A DNA stretch of 64,000 bases from Sphingobium chlorophenolicum. Its GTDB lineage: Bacteria; Pseudomonadota; Alphaproteobacteria; Sphingomonadales; Sphingomonadaceae. Below the pieces are notes generated by a model that did no database searches, was not told the origin of the DNA, and saw only the letters and a program-made list of their open reading frames with translations. Position 1 is the first letter of the stretch; every line of letters starts with the position of its first letter. Shown piece by piece: positions 1 to 9,266 of the stretch. The stretch covers positions 1 to 64,000 of the forward strand of contig NZ_JFHR01000023.1 of NCBI RefSeq assembly GCF_000722875.1, written 5' to 3'. The position numbers and the translations under genes are program-made.

Positions 1-135
1 CGGCACAAAGTCGAGAATATGTTCGGCAGGATCAAGGACTGGCGGCGCATCCACACGCGCTACGATCGTTGCGCCCATACCTTCATGTCCGCCATCTGCA
101 TCGCCGCGACCGTCATATTCTGGATCAATCAATGA
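1..135 (+). CDS. IS5-family transposase, C-terminal fragment (cut by window edge)
   Basis: The open frame enters from the left edge and ends at TGA 133-135, giving 44 residues. It contains HKVENMFGRIKDWRRI and ends in ATVIFWINQ, the usual C-terminus of IS5-family (IS427-like) DDE transposases, where the last catalytic glutamate lies in the VENMFGRIKD motif. The stop is followed at once by GAGTCCTGACCCTAG, which resembles the outer terminal repeat of such elements, so the element's right end is probably near 145-149. Whether the transposase is intact cannot be told from this window. Confidence 0.8.
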   Translation, partial: RHKVENMFGRIKDWRRIHTRYDRCAHTFMSAICIAATVIFWINQ

Positions 136-209
136 GTCCTGACCCTAGGGGATTCCTAAAAGCATCGCTGAGTGATTCCTGGCGTGTCGGCTTAGGAGAC
201 TGGTGCGTG

Positions 210-673
210 GTGAAGCGGTACGGATTGCGGGACGATCAATGGGAGCGGATCAGGGATCTTCTGCCAGGAAGTCTTGGCTATGTGGGGACGACAGCCAAGG
301 ACAACCGGCTGTTCGTCGAGGCGGTGCCGTACCGGCATCGAGCGGGTATCCCCTACCGTGATTTGCCCGAGCGTTTGGGGATTTCCGGGTGATCCATCTC
401 CGGCATATGCGCCGGAGCTGCAGCGGGCACGGCAACGGGTATTCGAGCCTCTTGCAGCCGACAGCTACAATGAATATGCGATGCTCGATGCCACGTTGAT
501 CTGCGCGCATCAGTCGAGCGCCGGCGCAAAGGCGGATTGAGCACCAAGCTCCATGCCCTGTGCTGGGCAATCCTGTCGCTTTCCACCTGATGTCCGGCTA
601 CTGGCACGACCTGCACGGTGCCGACGTCTTGTTGCCCAAGGTCGTCGGCGGCTTCGGGGCAGCGCGGCGATAG
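210..673 (+). pseudogene. Degenerate IS5-family transposase
   Basis: Beginning at GTG 210 the translation is VKRYGLRDDQWERIRDLLPG, then KDNRLFVEAV and AGIPYRDLPERLG, a typical IS5/IS427 N-terminus. At about 390 the frame breaks and a conserved stretch is lost. Homology resumes in another frame with FEPLAADSYNEYAMLDATLI and HQSSAGAK (to about 538). After a second shift it continues with LGNPVAFHLMSGYWHDLHGA and VLLPK, ending at TAG 671-673. The middle and C-terminal catalytic parts are absent. At least two frameshifts and a deletion make it non-functional. Confidence 0.75.
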
Positions 674-1085
674 TCGGCAGTAAGCGGCTAGCGGCGGCTC
701 TATCGTAGTGCAAACGGCGAGACATATTCGTTAAGTTTGTCCTGCGCGGGGCGCCATTGCCTAACAAGGCCTAGATTTTTCTGAGAAAAATTCACGATTT
801 AGGTGCTTTCGGTCGCCTCCGGGATACTTCCGGAGGTGCAAAGCGGTCGGTCTCATGGGCCTGGTCGTGAAATATCCCGTCAGGCGTCCCACCGGGAAGC
901 TCACTTTCCGCCGTAGCTATCTTTCGACGTGCAAGGCGTGCTGGGCCGCGCGCTGAAATCACCGATAGATAGCGATCTTAAAGGACAGAAGTTTTGCGTT
1001 TCCCGCATGTGGATTTCGATCCGCCTCGCGTTCCCGTAAGACAAGGGGATGGCATTGCCCCACGATATCGCGGAGGAACGTGAGA
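674..1085. other. Gene-free stretch before the M16 island
   Basis: About 410 bases without a convincing gene. It includes a short AT-rich patch (about 770-805), and GGAGG at 1072-1076 serves as the ribosome binding site of the protease gene. The island's promoter should lie here, but no clear -35/-10 pair can be assigned by eye. Confidence 0.4.
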
Positions 1086-4034
1086 ATGACTGTGGGTGAG
1101 AAGCGGGTTCGATACGGGACATGCGTGCGTCTTTTCCTGGCCTGTTCGACCATTGCGCTTGGCGCGATGGGCGTCGTGGAGGCGCGGGACAGCCGGACCG
1201 AGCCGTCCGCCAAGGTCCAGGCCGCGCCCGCCGAAGCACAGGTTCCTCCCTCCCAGCCATGGGCGCATCTGGCGAGCGACGTGCCGGTCGACCCCAGCGT
1301 GCGCTTCGGCATGCTGCCCAACGGCATGGGGTATGCGCTGCTGCACAATGCGACCCCGCCGGGTGAGGCATCGCTGATGCTGCGCATCGATGCGGGTTCC
1401 CTTATGGAAAAGGACGACCAGCTCGGCCTCGCCCATTTCATGGAGCATATGGCGTTCAACGGAACGACGCATATTCCCAAAACCGAACTGATTGCCATCC
1501 TCCAGCGGCTTGGGCTGGCCTTCGGCGCCGATCTCAATGCGGCGACCAGCTTCGACCAGACCTTCTATCAATTGCAGATGCCGCGCAGCGACGCGAAGAC
1601 GCTGGATACCGGCCTGTTCGTGCTGCGCGAGCAGGTGTCCGAAGCGACGATGGACCCCGGCGCCATCGATGAGGAGCGCGGCGTGATCGCCGGGGAGGAG
1701 CGGCTGCGCAATTCTCCGGGGCTGCGGGCCGCGGAGAAGCAGATGGCCGTCCTGGCCAAGGGGCAGAAGGTTGCGACCCGATTCCCGATCGGCGACCTGA
1801 AGATCATCAACACGGCCAAGCGCGACCGGTTCGTCGACTTCTACAACAGCTATTATCGCCCCTCGCGCGCCACCCTTGTCGCCGTGGGCGACTTCGATGT
1901 GGACGCTATGGAGGCCAAGGTCCGCAAGACATTCGCAGACTGGCAACCCAAGGGGCCGGACGGCGCCGACCCCGACCTGGGCCAGGTCGCCGCCAGGGGC
2001 AAGGAAACGCATATCTTCGTCGAGCCGGGCATGGACTCCAGCGTCTCCCTGGCCTGGACGCGGGCGCCTGACAATGCGCCCGACCGGGTGGCGAAGCGCC
2101 GCGACGATACGCTCGAAACTCTTGCCCTGGCCGTATTGAAACGGCGGCTCGGCGAAATGTCGCGGACCGACGATGCTCCGTTCCTGGCGGCCACCGCCGA
2201 TGGTGGAGCTCTCATGCGCAGCGTGCAGATTTCCACGATCGGCGCGCAGTTCGTGCAGGGCAAGTGGCAGCAGGCGCTGAAGGCGATCGAGCAGGAGCAG
2301 CGCCGGTTTGTGACCTATGGCGTTACCGACGCGGAGCTTCAGCGAGAAATCAACAGCACTCGCACGACGCTTGAAAATGCGGTGAAGTCCGCCTCGACCC
2401 GTTTCACGCGCGGACTTTCCGGCAATTTGCTCAACACGGTGAACAGCCGGGTCGTCTTTTCGTCGCCAGCCACCAATCTGGCCCTTTTCCAGGAGACGAC
2501 GAAGGATCTGAAGGCGGCCGACGTCAACGCCGCCATCAAGCGGATATTCGTGGGCGGCGGGCCGATCCTGACGATGACGTCGCCCGTGCCGATCGAAGGC
2601 GGGGAGCAGGCGGTCGCCGCCGCGCTCGACGCTTCGCAGAAAATGGCCGTCCTGGCCCCTGCGGCGCCAGTCAAGAAGCCCTGGGAATATACCAGTTTCG
2701 GCACGCCGGGCCAGGTTGTCGAAACGAAGCAACTGGCGGAACTGGGCGCTACCATCGTGACGTTCGCCAACGGCACGACCCTGACGTTCAAACGGACGGA
2801 CTTCAGCAAGGATACGATTTCCATCTATCTTCTCACCGGCGCGGGCGAGCAGAATTTCTCGCCCGACAAGTTCGATCCCCGCGGGCTTTTGATCCGTTCC
2901 CTTAATGACGGAGGTCTGGGCAAGCTGACGGTGGACGAGATGAGCCGGGCTCTCAACGGTCACTCCGTCCGCACTTCGCTGGCGACGATGGGGGACCGCT
3001 TCCTGCTTGTTGGCTACACGCGCGGCAGGGATTTCCAACTGCAGATGCAAATGATGGGGGCCTATCTGACCGATCCGGCGTTCCGCCCCACAAGTTTCGA
3101 GCAGGCGAAGGCCAGCTACCCGGCAGCCTATGAAGCCAATCTGGCCACGCCGGCAACCGCCTTCCGGCTCTATGCGGCCGAGTTGCTGGCGGGCGGCGAC
3201 AAGCGCGTCGCCGCTCTGCGGCCGGAGGAGATCGCCAATATCTCCGTCGAACCCTATCGGACCCAGCTCAAGGCGTTGCTGGACCAGGGGCCGATGCATC
3301 TGACCATCGTCGGCGACACGACTTTGGAGGAAGCGATCAAGGTCACCGCCAACACTTTGGGCGCACTACCCGCCCGGCAGCCGGTCAGCGGCCTGGCGCC
3401 CGGCGCCGACCGTCGCGCATTTCCGGCGCCGACGGCGGAGCCGCTCCGCTTCACGCATAAGGGCCTGGCGGAACAGAGCCTGGCTTATATCGCGTGGCCG
3501 GCGACCGACGCGACACGGGATCTAACCGAAGCGCGCCGGATCGAGCTTCTGGGGGCGGTCCTGAAGTTGCGCGTCCTTGAGGAGATAAGGGAGAAGGAAG
3601 GGTTGGCCTATGCCCCCAATGTTTCGACCGAGTTCTCCGACACCTACAAGGGTTATGGCAGCCTCGCGGCGCAGGCGGAGACGGACCCGGCGAAGTTGCC
3701 GTTGTTCTTCAAGGCAATTGACGCGATCGCCCAGGATCTGCGCGACAAGCCGGTCAGCGCCGACGAGTTGAAGCGCGCGCGGGAACCGCTGGTCGAACAT
3801 GAGAAATTGGCCCAAAAGTCCAATTCCTGGTGGTTGAACAAGCTGGTTTACGCCGTGGACCGGCCCTGGTATCTGCCGCAAAGCATGACCTATGCGGCCG
3901 ATCTGGAGGCGGTGCAGCCTGCCGACATCCAGGCGCTGGCGCGGAAATATCTGCGTCCGGAACTGGCCTGGAAGGCGCAGGTGATGCCTGAGGCCCAGGT
4001 CGCTGGCGCGGGGCCGAAGCCGACAGGTTACTAG
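1086..4034 (+). CDS. M16 family zinc metalloprotease, PqqL/FusC-like
   Basis: 982 residues. A signal peptide (about residues 8-28, hydrophobic LFLACSTIALGAMGVV) indicates export to the periplasm. The inverted zinc motif HFMEH is at residues 117-121 and the third ligand glutamate is in EERGV at about 197, so the N-terminal M16 domain is catalytically complete. The rest is the duplicated M16 fold. The stretch AGSLMEKDDQLG, HFMEHMAFNGT, FGADLNAATSFD closely resembles E. coli PqqL, a periplasmic protease paired with a TonB-dependent receptor. ATG 1086 is preferred over GTG 1080 because GGAGG lies nine bases before it. The gene is 54 bases upstream of the sigma factor gene and probably co-transcribed with it. 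The inferred role is cleavage of an imported protein or peptide. Confidence 0.88.
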   Translation: MTVGEKRVRYGTCVRLFLACSTIALGAMGVVEARDSRTEPSAKVQAAPAEAQVPPSQPWAHLASDVPVDPSVRFGMLPNGMGYALLHNATPPGEASLMLRIDAGSLMEKDDQLGLAHFMEHMAFNGTTHIPKTELIAILQRLGLAFGADLNAATSFDQTFYQLQMPRSDAKTLDTGLFVLREQVSEATMDPGAIDEERGVIAGEERLRNSPGLRAAEKQMAVLAKGQKVATRFPIGDLKIINTAKRDRFVDFYNSYYRPSRATLVAVGDFDVDAMEAKVRKTFADWQPKGPDGADPDLGQVAARGKETHIFVEPGMDSSVSLAWTRAPDNAPDRVAKRRDDTLETLALAVLKRRLGEMSRTDDAPFLAATADGGALMRSVQISTIGAQFVQGKWQQALKAIEQEQRRFVTYGVTDAELQREINSTRTTLENAVKSASTRFTRGLSGNLLNTVNSRVVFSSPATNLALFQETTKDLKAADVNAAIKRIFVGGGPILTMTSPVPIEGGEQAVAAALDASQKMAVLAPAAPVKKPWEYTSFGTPGQVVETKQLAELGATIVTFANGTTLTFKRTDFSKDTISIYLLTGAGEQNFSPDKFDPRGLLIRSLNDGGLGKLTVDEMSRALNGHSVRTSLATMGDRFLLVGYTRGRDFQLQMQMMGAYLTDPAFRPTSFEQAKASYPAAYEANLATPATAFRLYAAELLAGGDKRVAALRPEEIANISVEPYRTQLKALLDQGPMHLTIVGDTTLEEAIKVTANTLGALPARQPVSGLAPGADRRAFPAPTAEPLRFTHKGLAEQSLAYIAWPATDATRDLTEARRIELLGAVLKLRVLEEIREKEGLAYAPNVSTEFSDTYKGYGSLAAQAETDPAKLPLFFKAIDAIAQDLRDKPVSADELKRAREPLVEHEKLAQKSNSWWLNKLVYAVDRPWYLPQSMTYAADLEAVQPADIQALARKYLRPELAWKAQVMPEAQVAGAGPKPTGY

Positions 4035-4088
4035 TCATCGGGGCGCGTTGCCGCCAATGGGCGGCGGGCGCCAGCAAGGAGAAACACG

Positions 4089-4622
4089 GTCACCCAACCT
4101 CGTTCGCCACAGCAGGGATCGGAAGAACAGGCTTCGTTCGAAGCGCTGAACCAATCTTTTCGTCCGTCCCTGCTGCGCTATTTCAGGCGGCGCGTGGGCG
4201 CGCGCGCCGAAGTGGAGGATCTGGTCCAGCAGGTGTTCGAGCGCCTGCTGAAACGGGGCGGCGTGACCGAGATGAAATATGTCGGCGGCTATGTGTTCCA
4301 GACCGCCAGCAGCGTTCTGACCGACCATCTGCGCCGGCAGCGAAGCCATCATGCCGACGCCCATGACGAATTCGATCCGCAGACGCATTCGGATGTGGAT
4401 TTTTCGCCCGAACACGTTCTAATTGAACGGGAACGTCTGGCCAGGGCCACGGCGATCCTGATCGAGCTTCCGGAACGGACACGCGTGATTTTTGTGTTGA
4501 GACGTCTGGAAGGCATGAAATATCTCGACATAGCAGCGAGACTGGGAATTTCCGTGAGCGCCGTCGAAAAACATATGGAGCGCGCCGTAGCGCGCCTGAC
4601 GGAGGGGTTGGAACAAGAATGA
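4089..4622 (+). CDS. ECF-type RNA polymerase sigma factor (FecI-like), atypical start
   Basis: From 4089 the frame encodes about 177 residues with sigma region 2 (SLLRYFRRRVG, VEDLVQQVFERLL) and region 4 (ELPERTRVIFVLRRLEGMKY, IAARLGISVSAVEKH). It is the iron-type ECF class that activates a neighbouring TonB receptor. The conserved N-terminus FEALNQSFRPSLLRYF lies upstream of the only canonical start (GTG 4194), which would remove half of region 2. AAGGAG at 4076-4081 sits seven bases before a GTC codon at 4089, where a GTG (VTQPRS...) would be expected. ACG 4086 is another non-standard option. The start is therefore uncertain while the gene's identity is secure. It overlaps fecR by four bases. 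Confidence 0.8.
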   Translation, partial: VTQPRSPQQGSEEQASFEALNQSFRPSLLRYFRRRVGARAEVEDLVQQVFERLLKRGGVTEMKYVGGYVFQTASSVLTDHLRRQRSHHADAHDEFDPQTHSDVDFSPEHVLIERERLARATAILIELPERTRVIFVLRRLEGMKYLDIAARLGISVSAVEKHMERAVARLTEGLEQE

Positions 4623-5710
4623 TGCGTCCCCGCGCCATTCCCCGGACACGCGGCATGTCTCCATCGGAAGGGGCAGCCCATTGGCTGGTCATCCACGATT
4701 CCCGCCCGCTGAATCCCGGCGAGGAAGCCGAATTCGCCGCCTGGATCGCTGATTCCGGCAATGCGGAGGCTTGGCGGTCCGCCAATAATGCGATGGCGGT
4801 ATTCGATTTCGATTCCGGCCACGACGCCAACCTGCGCGCCTTGCGCCAGGCGGCGTTGGAGGCGCAGCCGGTTCCCAAAGTGCGTCCGGCGTTCGTCCTC
4901 GGCGCCCTTGCGGCCAGCGTCCTCGCCCTGATCGCGGTGGGCACGGCAATGCATCAGGTCGCGACTGAGGGCGGACGCAAGGGTGCGGAAACCAGAATCG
5001 CGGCGTCTGCGCCCGATTCCGGCGCGCAATCCACGCCGGGCAGTCTGGAATATAGCACCAGGGCAGGCGAGCGGCGCACGATCCGGCTTGCGGACGGAAC
5101 GTCCGTCACCCTCAACACGCGCAGCCGTCTGATCGTCGCCTTTACCGAAAAGCGGCGCGTTGTTCGGCTGGCGAGCGGCCAAGCGCTGTTCGAGGTGGCC
5201 CATGACCGGAACCGTCCCTTCGCGGTCATCGCCGCCGACCGGCAGATTACGGCCCTGGGAACCGTTTTCGAGGTGCGCGTCGATCCCGGCCGGGTCAATG
5301 TCGTCCTGTTCCAGGGACGGGTCGTGGTCGACCGCGTGCCCGATGCCGCCGCCGGATCGGCAGCCGTGCCGTTGGCGCCCACCATCCTCCAGCCTGGTCA
5401 GGGATTCAGCGCCGAATTGGGGACGCCGCAAAAGGTCGGCGCGGTCGATGTCGAGCGCCAGCTTCTCTGGCGGGACGGCTTCGTTGAATTTGACGACGAA
5501 CCGCTGGGGCGGGCTGTGGCCGAGATCAACCGCTATTCGAGCCATCCGATCACGCTGAACGACGACGGCGTCGCTGCGCTGCATGTCAGCGGCGTGTATC
5601 GCACGGGCGCGCCCGGCCAGTTCATCGACGCGATCCAGGGAATATTGCCGGTCGAAGCGCATCCGACCACTGACGGGAATGTCGAATTGTCGCTTGGAAA
5701 ACATCCTTGA
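4619..5710 (+). CDS. FecR-domain anti-sigma factor / transmembrane sensor
   Basis: 363 residues. It starts within the sigma factor stop (ATGA overlap), so the two are translationally coupled. The N-terminal part (AAHWLVIHDSRPLNPGEEAE, WIADSGNAEAW; about 19-52) is the DUF4880-like sigma-binding domain. One transmembrane helix spans about 91-111 (AFVLGALAASVLALIAVGTA). The periplasmic FecR domain (about 140-255) follows, with TRAGERRTIRLADGTSVTLN and GQALFEVAHD. The C-terminal part matches the region that contacts the receptor's STN domain. In the Fec paradigm it holds or activates the sigma factor according to the state of the outer-membrane receptor, which here is the next gene. Confidence 0.9.
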   Translation: MMRPRAIPRTRGMSPSEGAAHWLVIHDSRPLNPGEEAEFAAWIADSGNAEAWRSANNAMAVFDFDSGHDANLRALRQAALEAQPVPKVRPAFVLGALAASVLALIAVGTAMHQVATEGGRKGAETRIAASAPDSGAQSTPGSLEYSTRAGERRTIRLADGTSVTLNTRSRLIVAFTEKRRVVRLASGQALFEVAHDRNRPFAVIAADRQITALGTVFEVRVDPGRVNVVLFQGRVVVDRVPDAAAGSAAVPLAPTILQPGQGFSAELGTPQKVGAVDVERQLLWRDGFVEFDDEPLGRAVAEINRYSSHPITLNDDGVAALHVSGVYRTGAPGQFIDAIQGILPVEAHPTTDGNVELSLGKHP

Positions 5711-5820
5711 TGACATTTCCGTTTCTATTTTGTGATATTCAAATGTGGTTTTCCGAAAAGCTGACGTTCACGCCTTAGAGGAAGAGCGCAACGCCTCCTC
5801 GACAACAGGAGGGCCAGCAC

Positions 5821-8800
5821 GTGGGGGAATTCCGAGGACTTCGAAAGCATATCCGCCGTCACTTTTCGGTCGGCGCGGCGGCCGTCGCATTGGCGATGGT
5901 TCCGGCGGGCGCGGCGAGCGCCCAGACCGCAGCGGCTGAGCAGGCGCGGGTCAATCTGAACATTCCGGGCGGTGAACTGGGCAAGGCGCTGAGCCAGCTT
6001 GGCCGTCAGGCAGGGGTGCAGATCGCCTTCCTTCCCGACCGTGTTCGCGGCCAGCGCGTCAAGGCCCTGAAGGGCAATTTCACCGTCGAGCAGGCGCTGG
6101 AGCAACTTCTTTCCGGGACGGCCCTGCGTTTTCAGAAGACGTCGGGCGGTTCCTATGTGGTGGGCGGCCCCTCCTTTCAGACCATGGAAAAGGCCAGGGA
6201 TATCGCCCAAGACTTGAGCGCGGCGCAGGGCATAGGCGCGGGCGGCAAGATCGATATACCTGAAATCCTCGTCCGGGGGCGACGATGGACCCTTAATCTG
6301 GATATTCCACGAACACAGGACGATGCGCAGCCCTATGTGGTCTTCACGCGTGAAGACATCGTCCGGTCCGGCTCCGGAAGCCTTGAAGACTTCTTCCGAA
6401 ACTATCTGGGCGCGAACAACAGCGGCGCCCTGTCCACCCAGGCAGGTCTCAGCAAGGGGCAGAGCCTTATCAACCTTCGCGGCCTCGGCCCGGACAGCAC
6501 GCTGATCCTGGTCGATGGACGTCGCTATGCGCAAGCCAATACCGGCAACGGCGTGTTCACCCAGGCTTCTATCAACGGCATTCCCATGGACGCCATCGAG
6601 CGCGTCGAAGTGCTGGCTTCCTCGGCTTCGGGCATTTACGGCTCCAATGCGGTCGGCGGTGTCATCAACATCATCATGCGCCGTGATTACAGAGGCTTCG
6701 AAGCAAGCGCCTATTATGGAAACACCAGCCGCCTCGACGCTGATGACCGACGTTTGAGCTTCAACGGCAGCCTTCCGCTGGAAAAGGGCAAGACCACCCT
6801 GTCCTTTGCGCTCAACTGGCAAAAGACCGGCGCCCTCTATGAAGGCGAGCGGGATTTCGTCTCTCACGGACGAGCGCGCCTTCTTGCGAACGCGCCTGGC
6901 CATCTGAACACCATCACGCAGCCGGTGCAAGGCGCGACGCCGAACATCGTCAGCGCCGATGGCAGCAATCTTATTCTGAAACCCCTTTATGGCGGCACGT
7001 CGTTAGGGTCGAGGATCACCTATATCCCGGCCGGATTCCGGGGAATCGGGCTGGATGGCGTCGCTCCCCTGATCGCCAATGCAGGAAAGCAAAATCTGGA
7101 GGTTTCCCAGACGCCGACGGGCGGCGGCGCCGGAAATGGAGGGCTGGCGCCGTTGATTACGCCGACGCAAACCTACAATGCGTCGGCTACCGTAAAGCGG
7201 GAGTTTGCGTCATGGTTGAGCCTATATGCTCAGGGCGGCTATTCGCGATATGAACAGGCACGACTTACCAATCCGGCCGCAGGATCGTACACCCTGCCCG
7301 CAAGCGCCGCGAACAATCCTTTCACGCGGCCGATCATCGTCTCCGCACCGATCACGGAAGGCAATCTGGAATCTATCAGCTCCACCACCACCTGGCGGGC
7401 GCTCGCAGGCGGCATCATCAAACTGCCCTATGGATGGCAGGCGGCAATCGACCTGAATTGGAACTGGACCAGCTACAAGTTCGACGATAGCCCGCCCGGG
7501 TTCGACATGGCAACCGATGCGGCTGTGCGCAACGGCACGATCAATCTGGTTCGCGACATTTCGCTCAATCCGCCGACGTTCACCTATTTGAACAGGCCGT
7601 CCCAGGGGCTTTTGACGCCATCCGACTCCTTTTCGCGATCCTATACGCTGAAGGTTGCCGGGCCGACGCCTTTTCTGCGCCTATGGGGTGGCAGGCCGAT
7701 TGTCACACTCCTGCTGGAGCAGGACAAGCAAGTCCAATATGACTATGTAACCTATAACAATACGGTGCAGGCATCGTCGGTCAACTTCACGCCGCGGCGA
7801 TCCCAGCGCACCGACAGCGTTTACGGTGAAATCCGGCTGCCGATCGTGGGACCGGACAATCACGTCCCCCTGTTCCATCAATTGGAACTTCAGGTGGCCG
7901 GCCGCTACGATCGGTATATCGGCGTCGGCGCCAATTCTTCGCTGAACTGTTTTCCGGGCGTAAGCCCTGGCCAGATCGTCGGACCATTGCCGGACAGCGC
8001 CTACTCCACTGCCTGCCCGCAGGCGGGGGCCCAGCCTGCATTTGCCCGCACCGACAACAGTTCGACCAATCCCACGGTCGCGCTGAGTTGGGCACCCGTC
8101 AAGGACATCACATTTCGCGGTTCCTATTCGACGGGATATCAGCCCCCTTATCTGAACTCGCTCATCACGGTCGACGCCGGCGCACCCGGCACGCTCCTTG
8201 CTGGCGTAACCGCCGTCAATGTCAGGGATCCGCTTCGCGGGAATGAAGCGATCGGCAGCAATTTTCTGGGGCTATTGCAGGTCATACCGGCAAAGATCGG
8301 CGGCAATCCCAATGTCGAGCCGCAGACATCGGAAAGCTGGTCGTTCGGCGGGATATTGACGCCGCGCTGGTTGCCCGGCTTTCGATTCTCTGTCGACTGG
8401 ACCCGCATCACGCAGAAAAACCTCTACTATCAACCGGCGATCCTGCTCAGCGGCGGGGCGATTCCGGGCGGTCAGCAGGCGTTCAATGATTTCCTCGCGG
8501 CTTATCCTGAACGCTTCCCGCGGTCGACCAACCCTGCCACCTTCGGTACGTTCGGAGTTGGGCCGATTCTCTCCGCGGACGTAACGACGGCCAACCTGTT
8601 GCGATCCGAATCGGAATCGATCGACTTTGCCGGAAGCTACGACACGAAGCTCGGCAATGGCTTTCTCAGCCTGAAGGCCGGTGCGACTTGGTTGAAAAGC
8701 CTTATCATACAAACCACGCCGCTTGCCGAACCCGTCAACTCGGCTGGCGCGCTCGACAATCTGTTCATGAATTTCGTGGGCGGGGCGGGCGGCGTTTCCT

Positions 8801-9114
8801 GGAAGGGGAACGGTTCGGCCGTCTATTCCACCGATCGCTGGTCCCTGGGCCTGCGCGGCCGTTATGTCGGCCCTTACTATCTCAACGCCCAGCATACGGT
8901 TCAGCCGCTTCAGGGGTCGGCCAAAATCCCGTCCCAGGCCTATTTCGATGTCTTTGGAACATATAAGATCTTCACCAAGACCGAACTGCGCGCTGGCGTG
9001 AACAATGTGTTCGACAAGTCGCCGCCGATCAACGCGACCGTCAGCCTCTTCTATAGCCAGTTCGGCGATCCGCGCCGGGCCAACTTCTATCTCAGCGTCA
9101 ACCAGCGCTTCTGA
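5821..9114 (+). CDS. TonB-dependent transducer/receptor with N-terminal STN domain
   Basis: 1097 residues from GTG 5821, with AGGAGGG seven bases upstream. The signal peptide runs to about residue 35. The STN (secretin/TonB N-terminal) signalling domain spans about 45-115 (LNIPGGELGKALSQLGRQAG, GNFTVEQALEQLLSGTALRF). A linker with a TonB-box-like IPEILVRG (about 146-153), a plug (LINLRGLGPDSTLILVDGRR, GSNAVGGVINIIMRR) and a 22-strand-type barrel ending in NFYLSVNQRF follow. The STN domain plus the adjacent FecI/FecR pair makes it a transducer that reports substrate binding to the sigma factor. The substrate is unknown. Flanking M16 proteases suggest a proteinaceous or peptide ligand rather than a simple siderophore. 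The 110-base upstream gap is AT-rich and could hold its sigma-dependent promoter. Confidence 0.92.
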   Translation: MGEFRGLRKHIRRHFSVGAAAVALAMVPAGAASAQTAAAEQARVNLNIPGGELGKALSQLGRQAGVQIAFLPDRVRGQRVKALKGNFTVEQALEQLLSGTALRFQKTSGGSYVVGGPSFQTMEKARDIAQDLSAAQGIGAGGKIDIPEILVRGRRWTLNLDIPRTQDDAQPYVVFTREDIVRSGSGSLEDFFRNYLGANNSGALSTQAGLSKGQSLINLRGLGPDSTLILVDGRRYAQANTGNGVFTQASINGIPMDAIERVEVLASSASGIYGSNAVGGVINIIMRRDYRGFEASAYYGNTSRLDADDRRLSFNGSLPLEKGKTTLSFALNWQKTGALYEGERDFVSHGRARLLANAPGHLNTITQPVQGATPNIVSADGSNLILKPLYGGTSLGSRITYIPAGFRGIGLDGVAPLIANAGKQNLEVSQTPTGGGAGNGGLAPLITPTQTYNASATVKREFASWLSLYAQGGYSRYEQARLTNPAAGSYTLPASAANNPFTRPIIVSAPITEGNLESISSTTTWRALAGGIIKLPYGWQAAIDLNWNWTSYKFDDSPPGFDMATDAAVRNGTINLVRDISLNPPTFTYLNRPSQGLLTPSDSFSRSYTLKVAGPTPFLRLWGGRPIVTLLLEQDKQVQYDYVTYNNTVQASSVNFTPRRSQRTDSVYGEIRLPIVGPDNHVPLFHQLELQVAGRYDRYIGVGANSSLNCFPGVSPGQIVGPLPDSAYSTACPQAGAQPAFARTDNSSTNPTVALSWAPVKDITFRGSYSTGYQPPYLNSLITVDAGAPGTLLAGVTAVNVRDPLRGNEAIGSNFLGLLQVIPAKIGGNPNVEPQTSESWSFGGILTPRWLPGFRFSVDWTRITQKNLYYQPAILLSGGAIPGGQQAFNDFLAAYPERFPRSTNPATFGTFGVGPILSADVTTANLLRSESESIDFAGSYDTKLGNGFLSLKAGATWLKSLIIQTTPLAEPVNSAGALDNLFMNFVGGAGGVSWKGNGSAVYSTDRWSLGLRGRYVGPYYLNAQHTVQPLQGSAKIPSQAYFDVFGTYKIFTKTELRAGVNNVFDKSPPINATVSLFYSQFGDPRRANFYLSVNQRF

Positions 9115-9125
9115 GATGACGGTGC

Positions 9126-9148
9126 GGGGAGCCTGAAGAGGGCTCCCC
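9126..9148 (+). terminator. Intercistronic hairpin after the STN receptor
   Basis: GGGGAGCC (9126-9133) pairs perfectly with GGCTCCCC (9141-9148) across a 7-base loop, 11 bases after the receptor stop. No T-run follows, so it may be a partial terminator or an mRNA 3' stabiliser that sets the receptor/protease ratio. Confidence 0.55.
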
Positions 9149-9266
9149 AGGGCGTCCCTCGCTTTGGCGGCGGGGGACGTCTGCCGGTTGCGGGCCAGCG
9201 GACCCCATGTGCCCATCCATGATGGGACGGCGAACAACCGGCTTCTTCCAAAAAGGGACTAAATCA

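Larger units (their letters stand above)
1..673 (+). mobile_element. IS5-type insertion sequence debris (two adjacent remnants)
   Basis: Two transposase remnants in the same orientation are packed into 670 bases: the tail of one element (to about 149) and a decayed head-to-middle section of a second (210-673). Both belong to the short IS5/IS427-like type. No complete element with paired terminal repeats is visible. The debris ends about 400 bases before the first M16 protease gene, which makes it a likely edge of an accessory island. Confidence 0.6.

Noticed and set aside
978-3299. Long minus-strand open frame (773 codons) opposite the M16 protease gene
   Set aside because: It is the antisense shadow of a clear M16 protease; composition is Arg/Gly/His-rich with no domain. 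The same holds for long opposite-strand frames at 14325-16646, 17294-19864, 26573-28756, 38570-40552 and 58570-60789.
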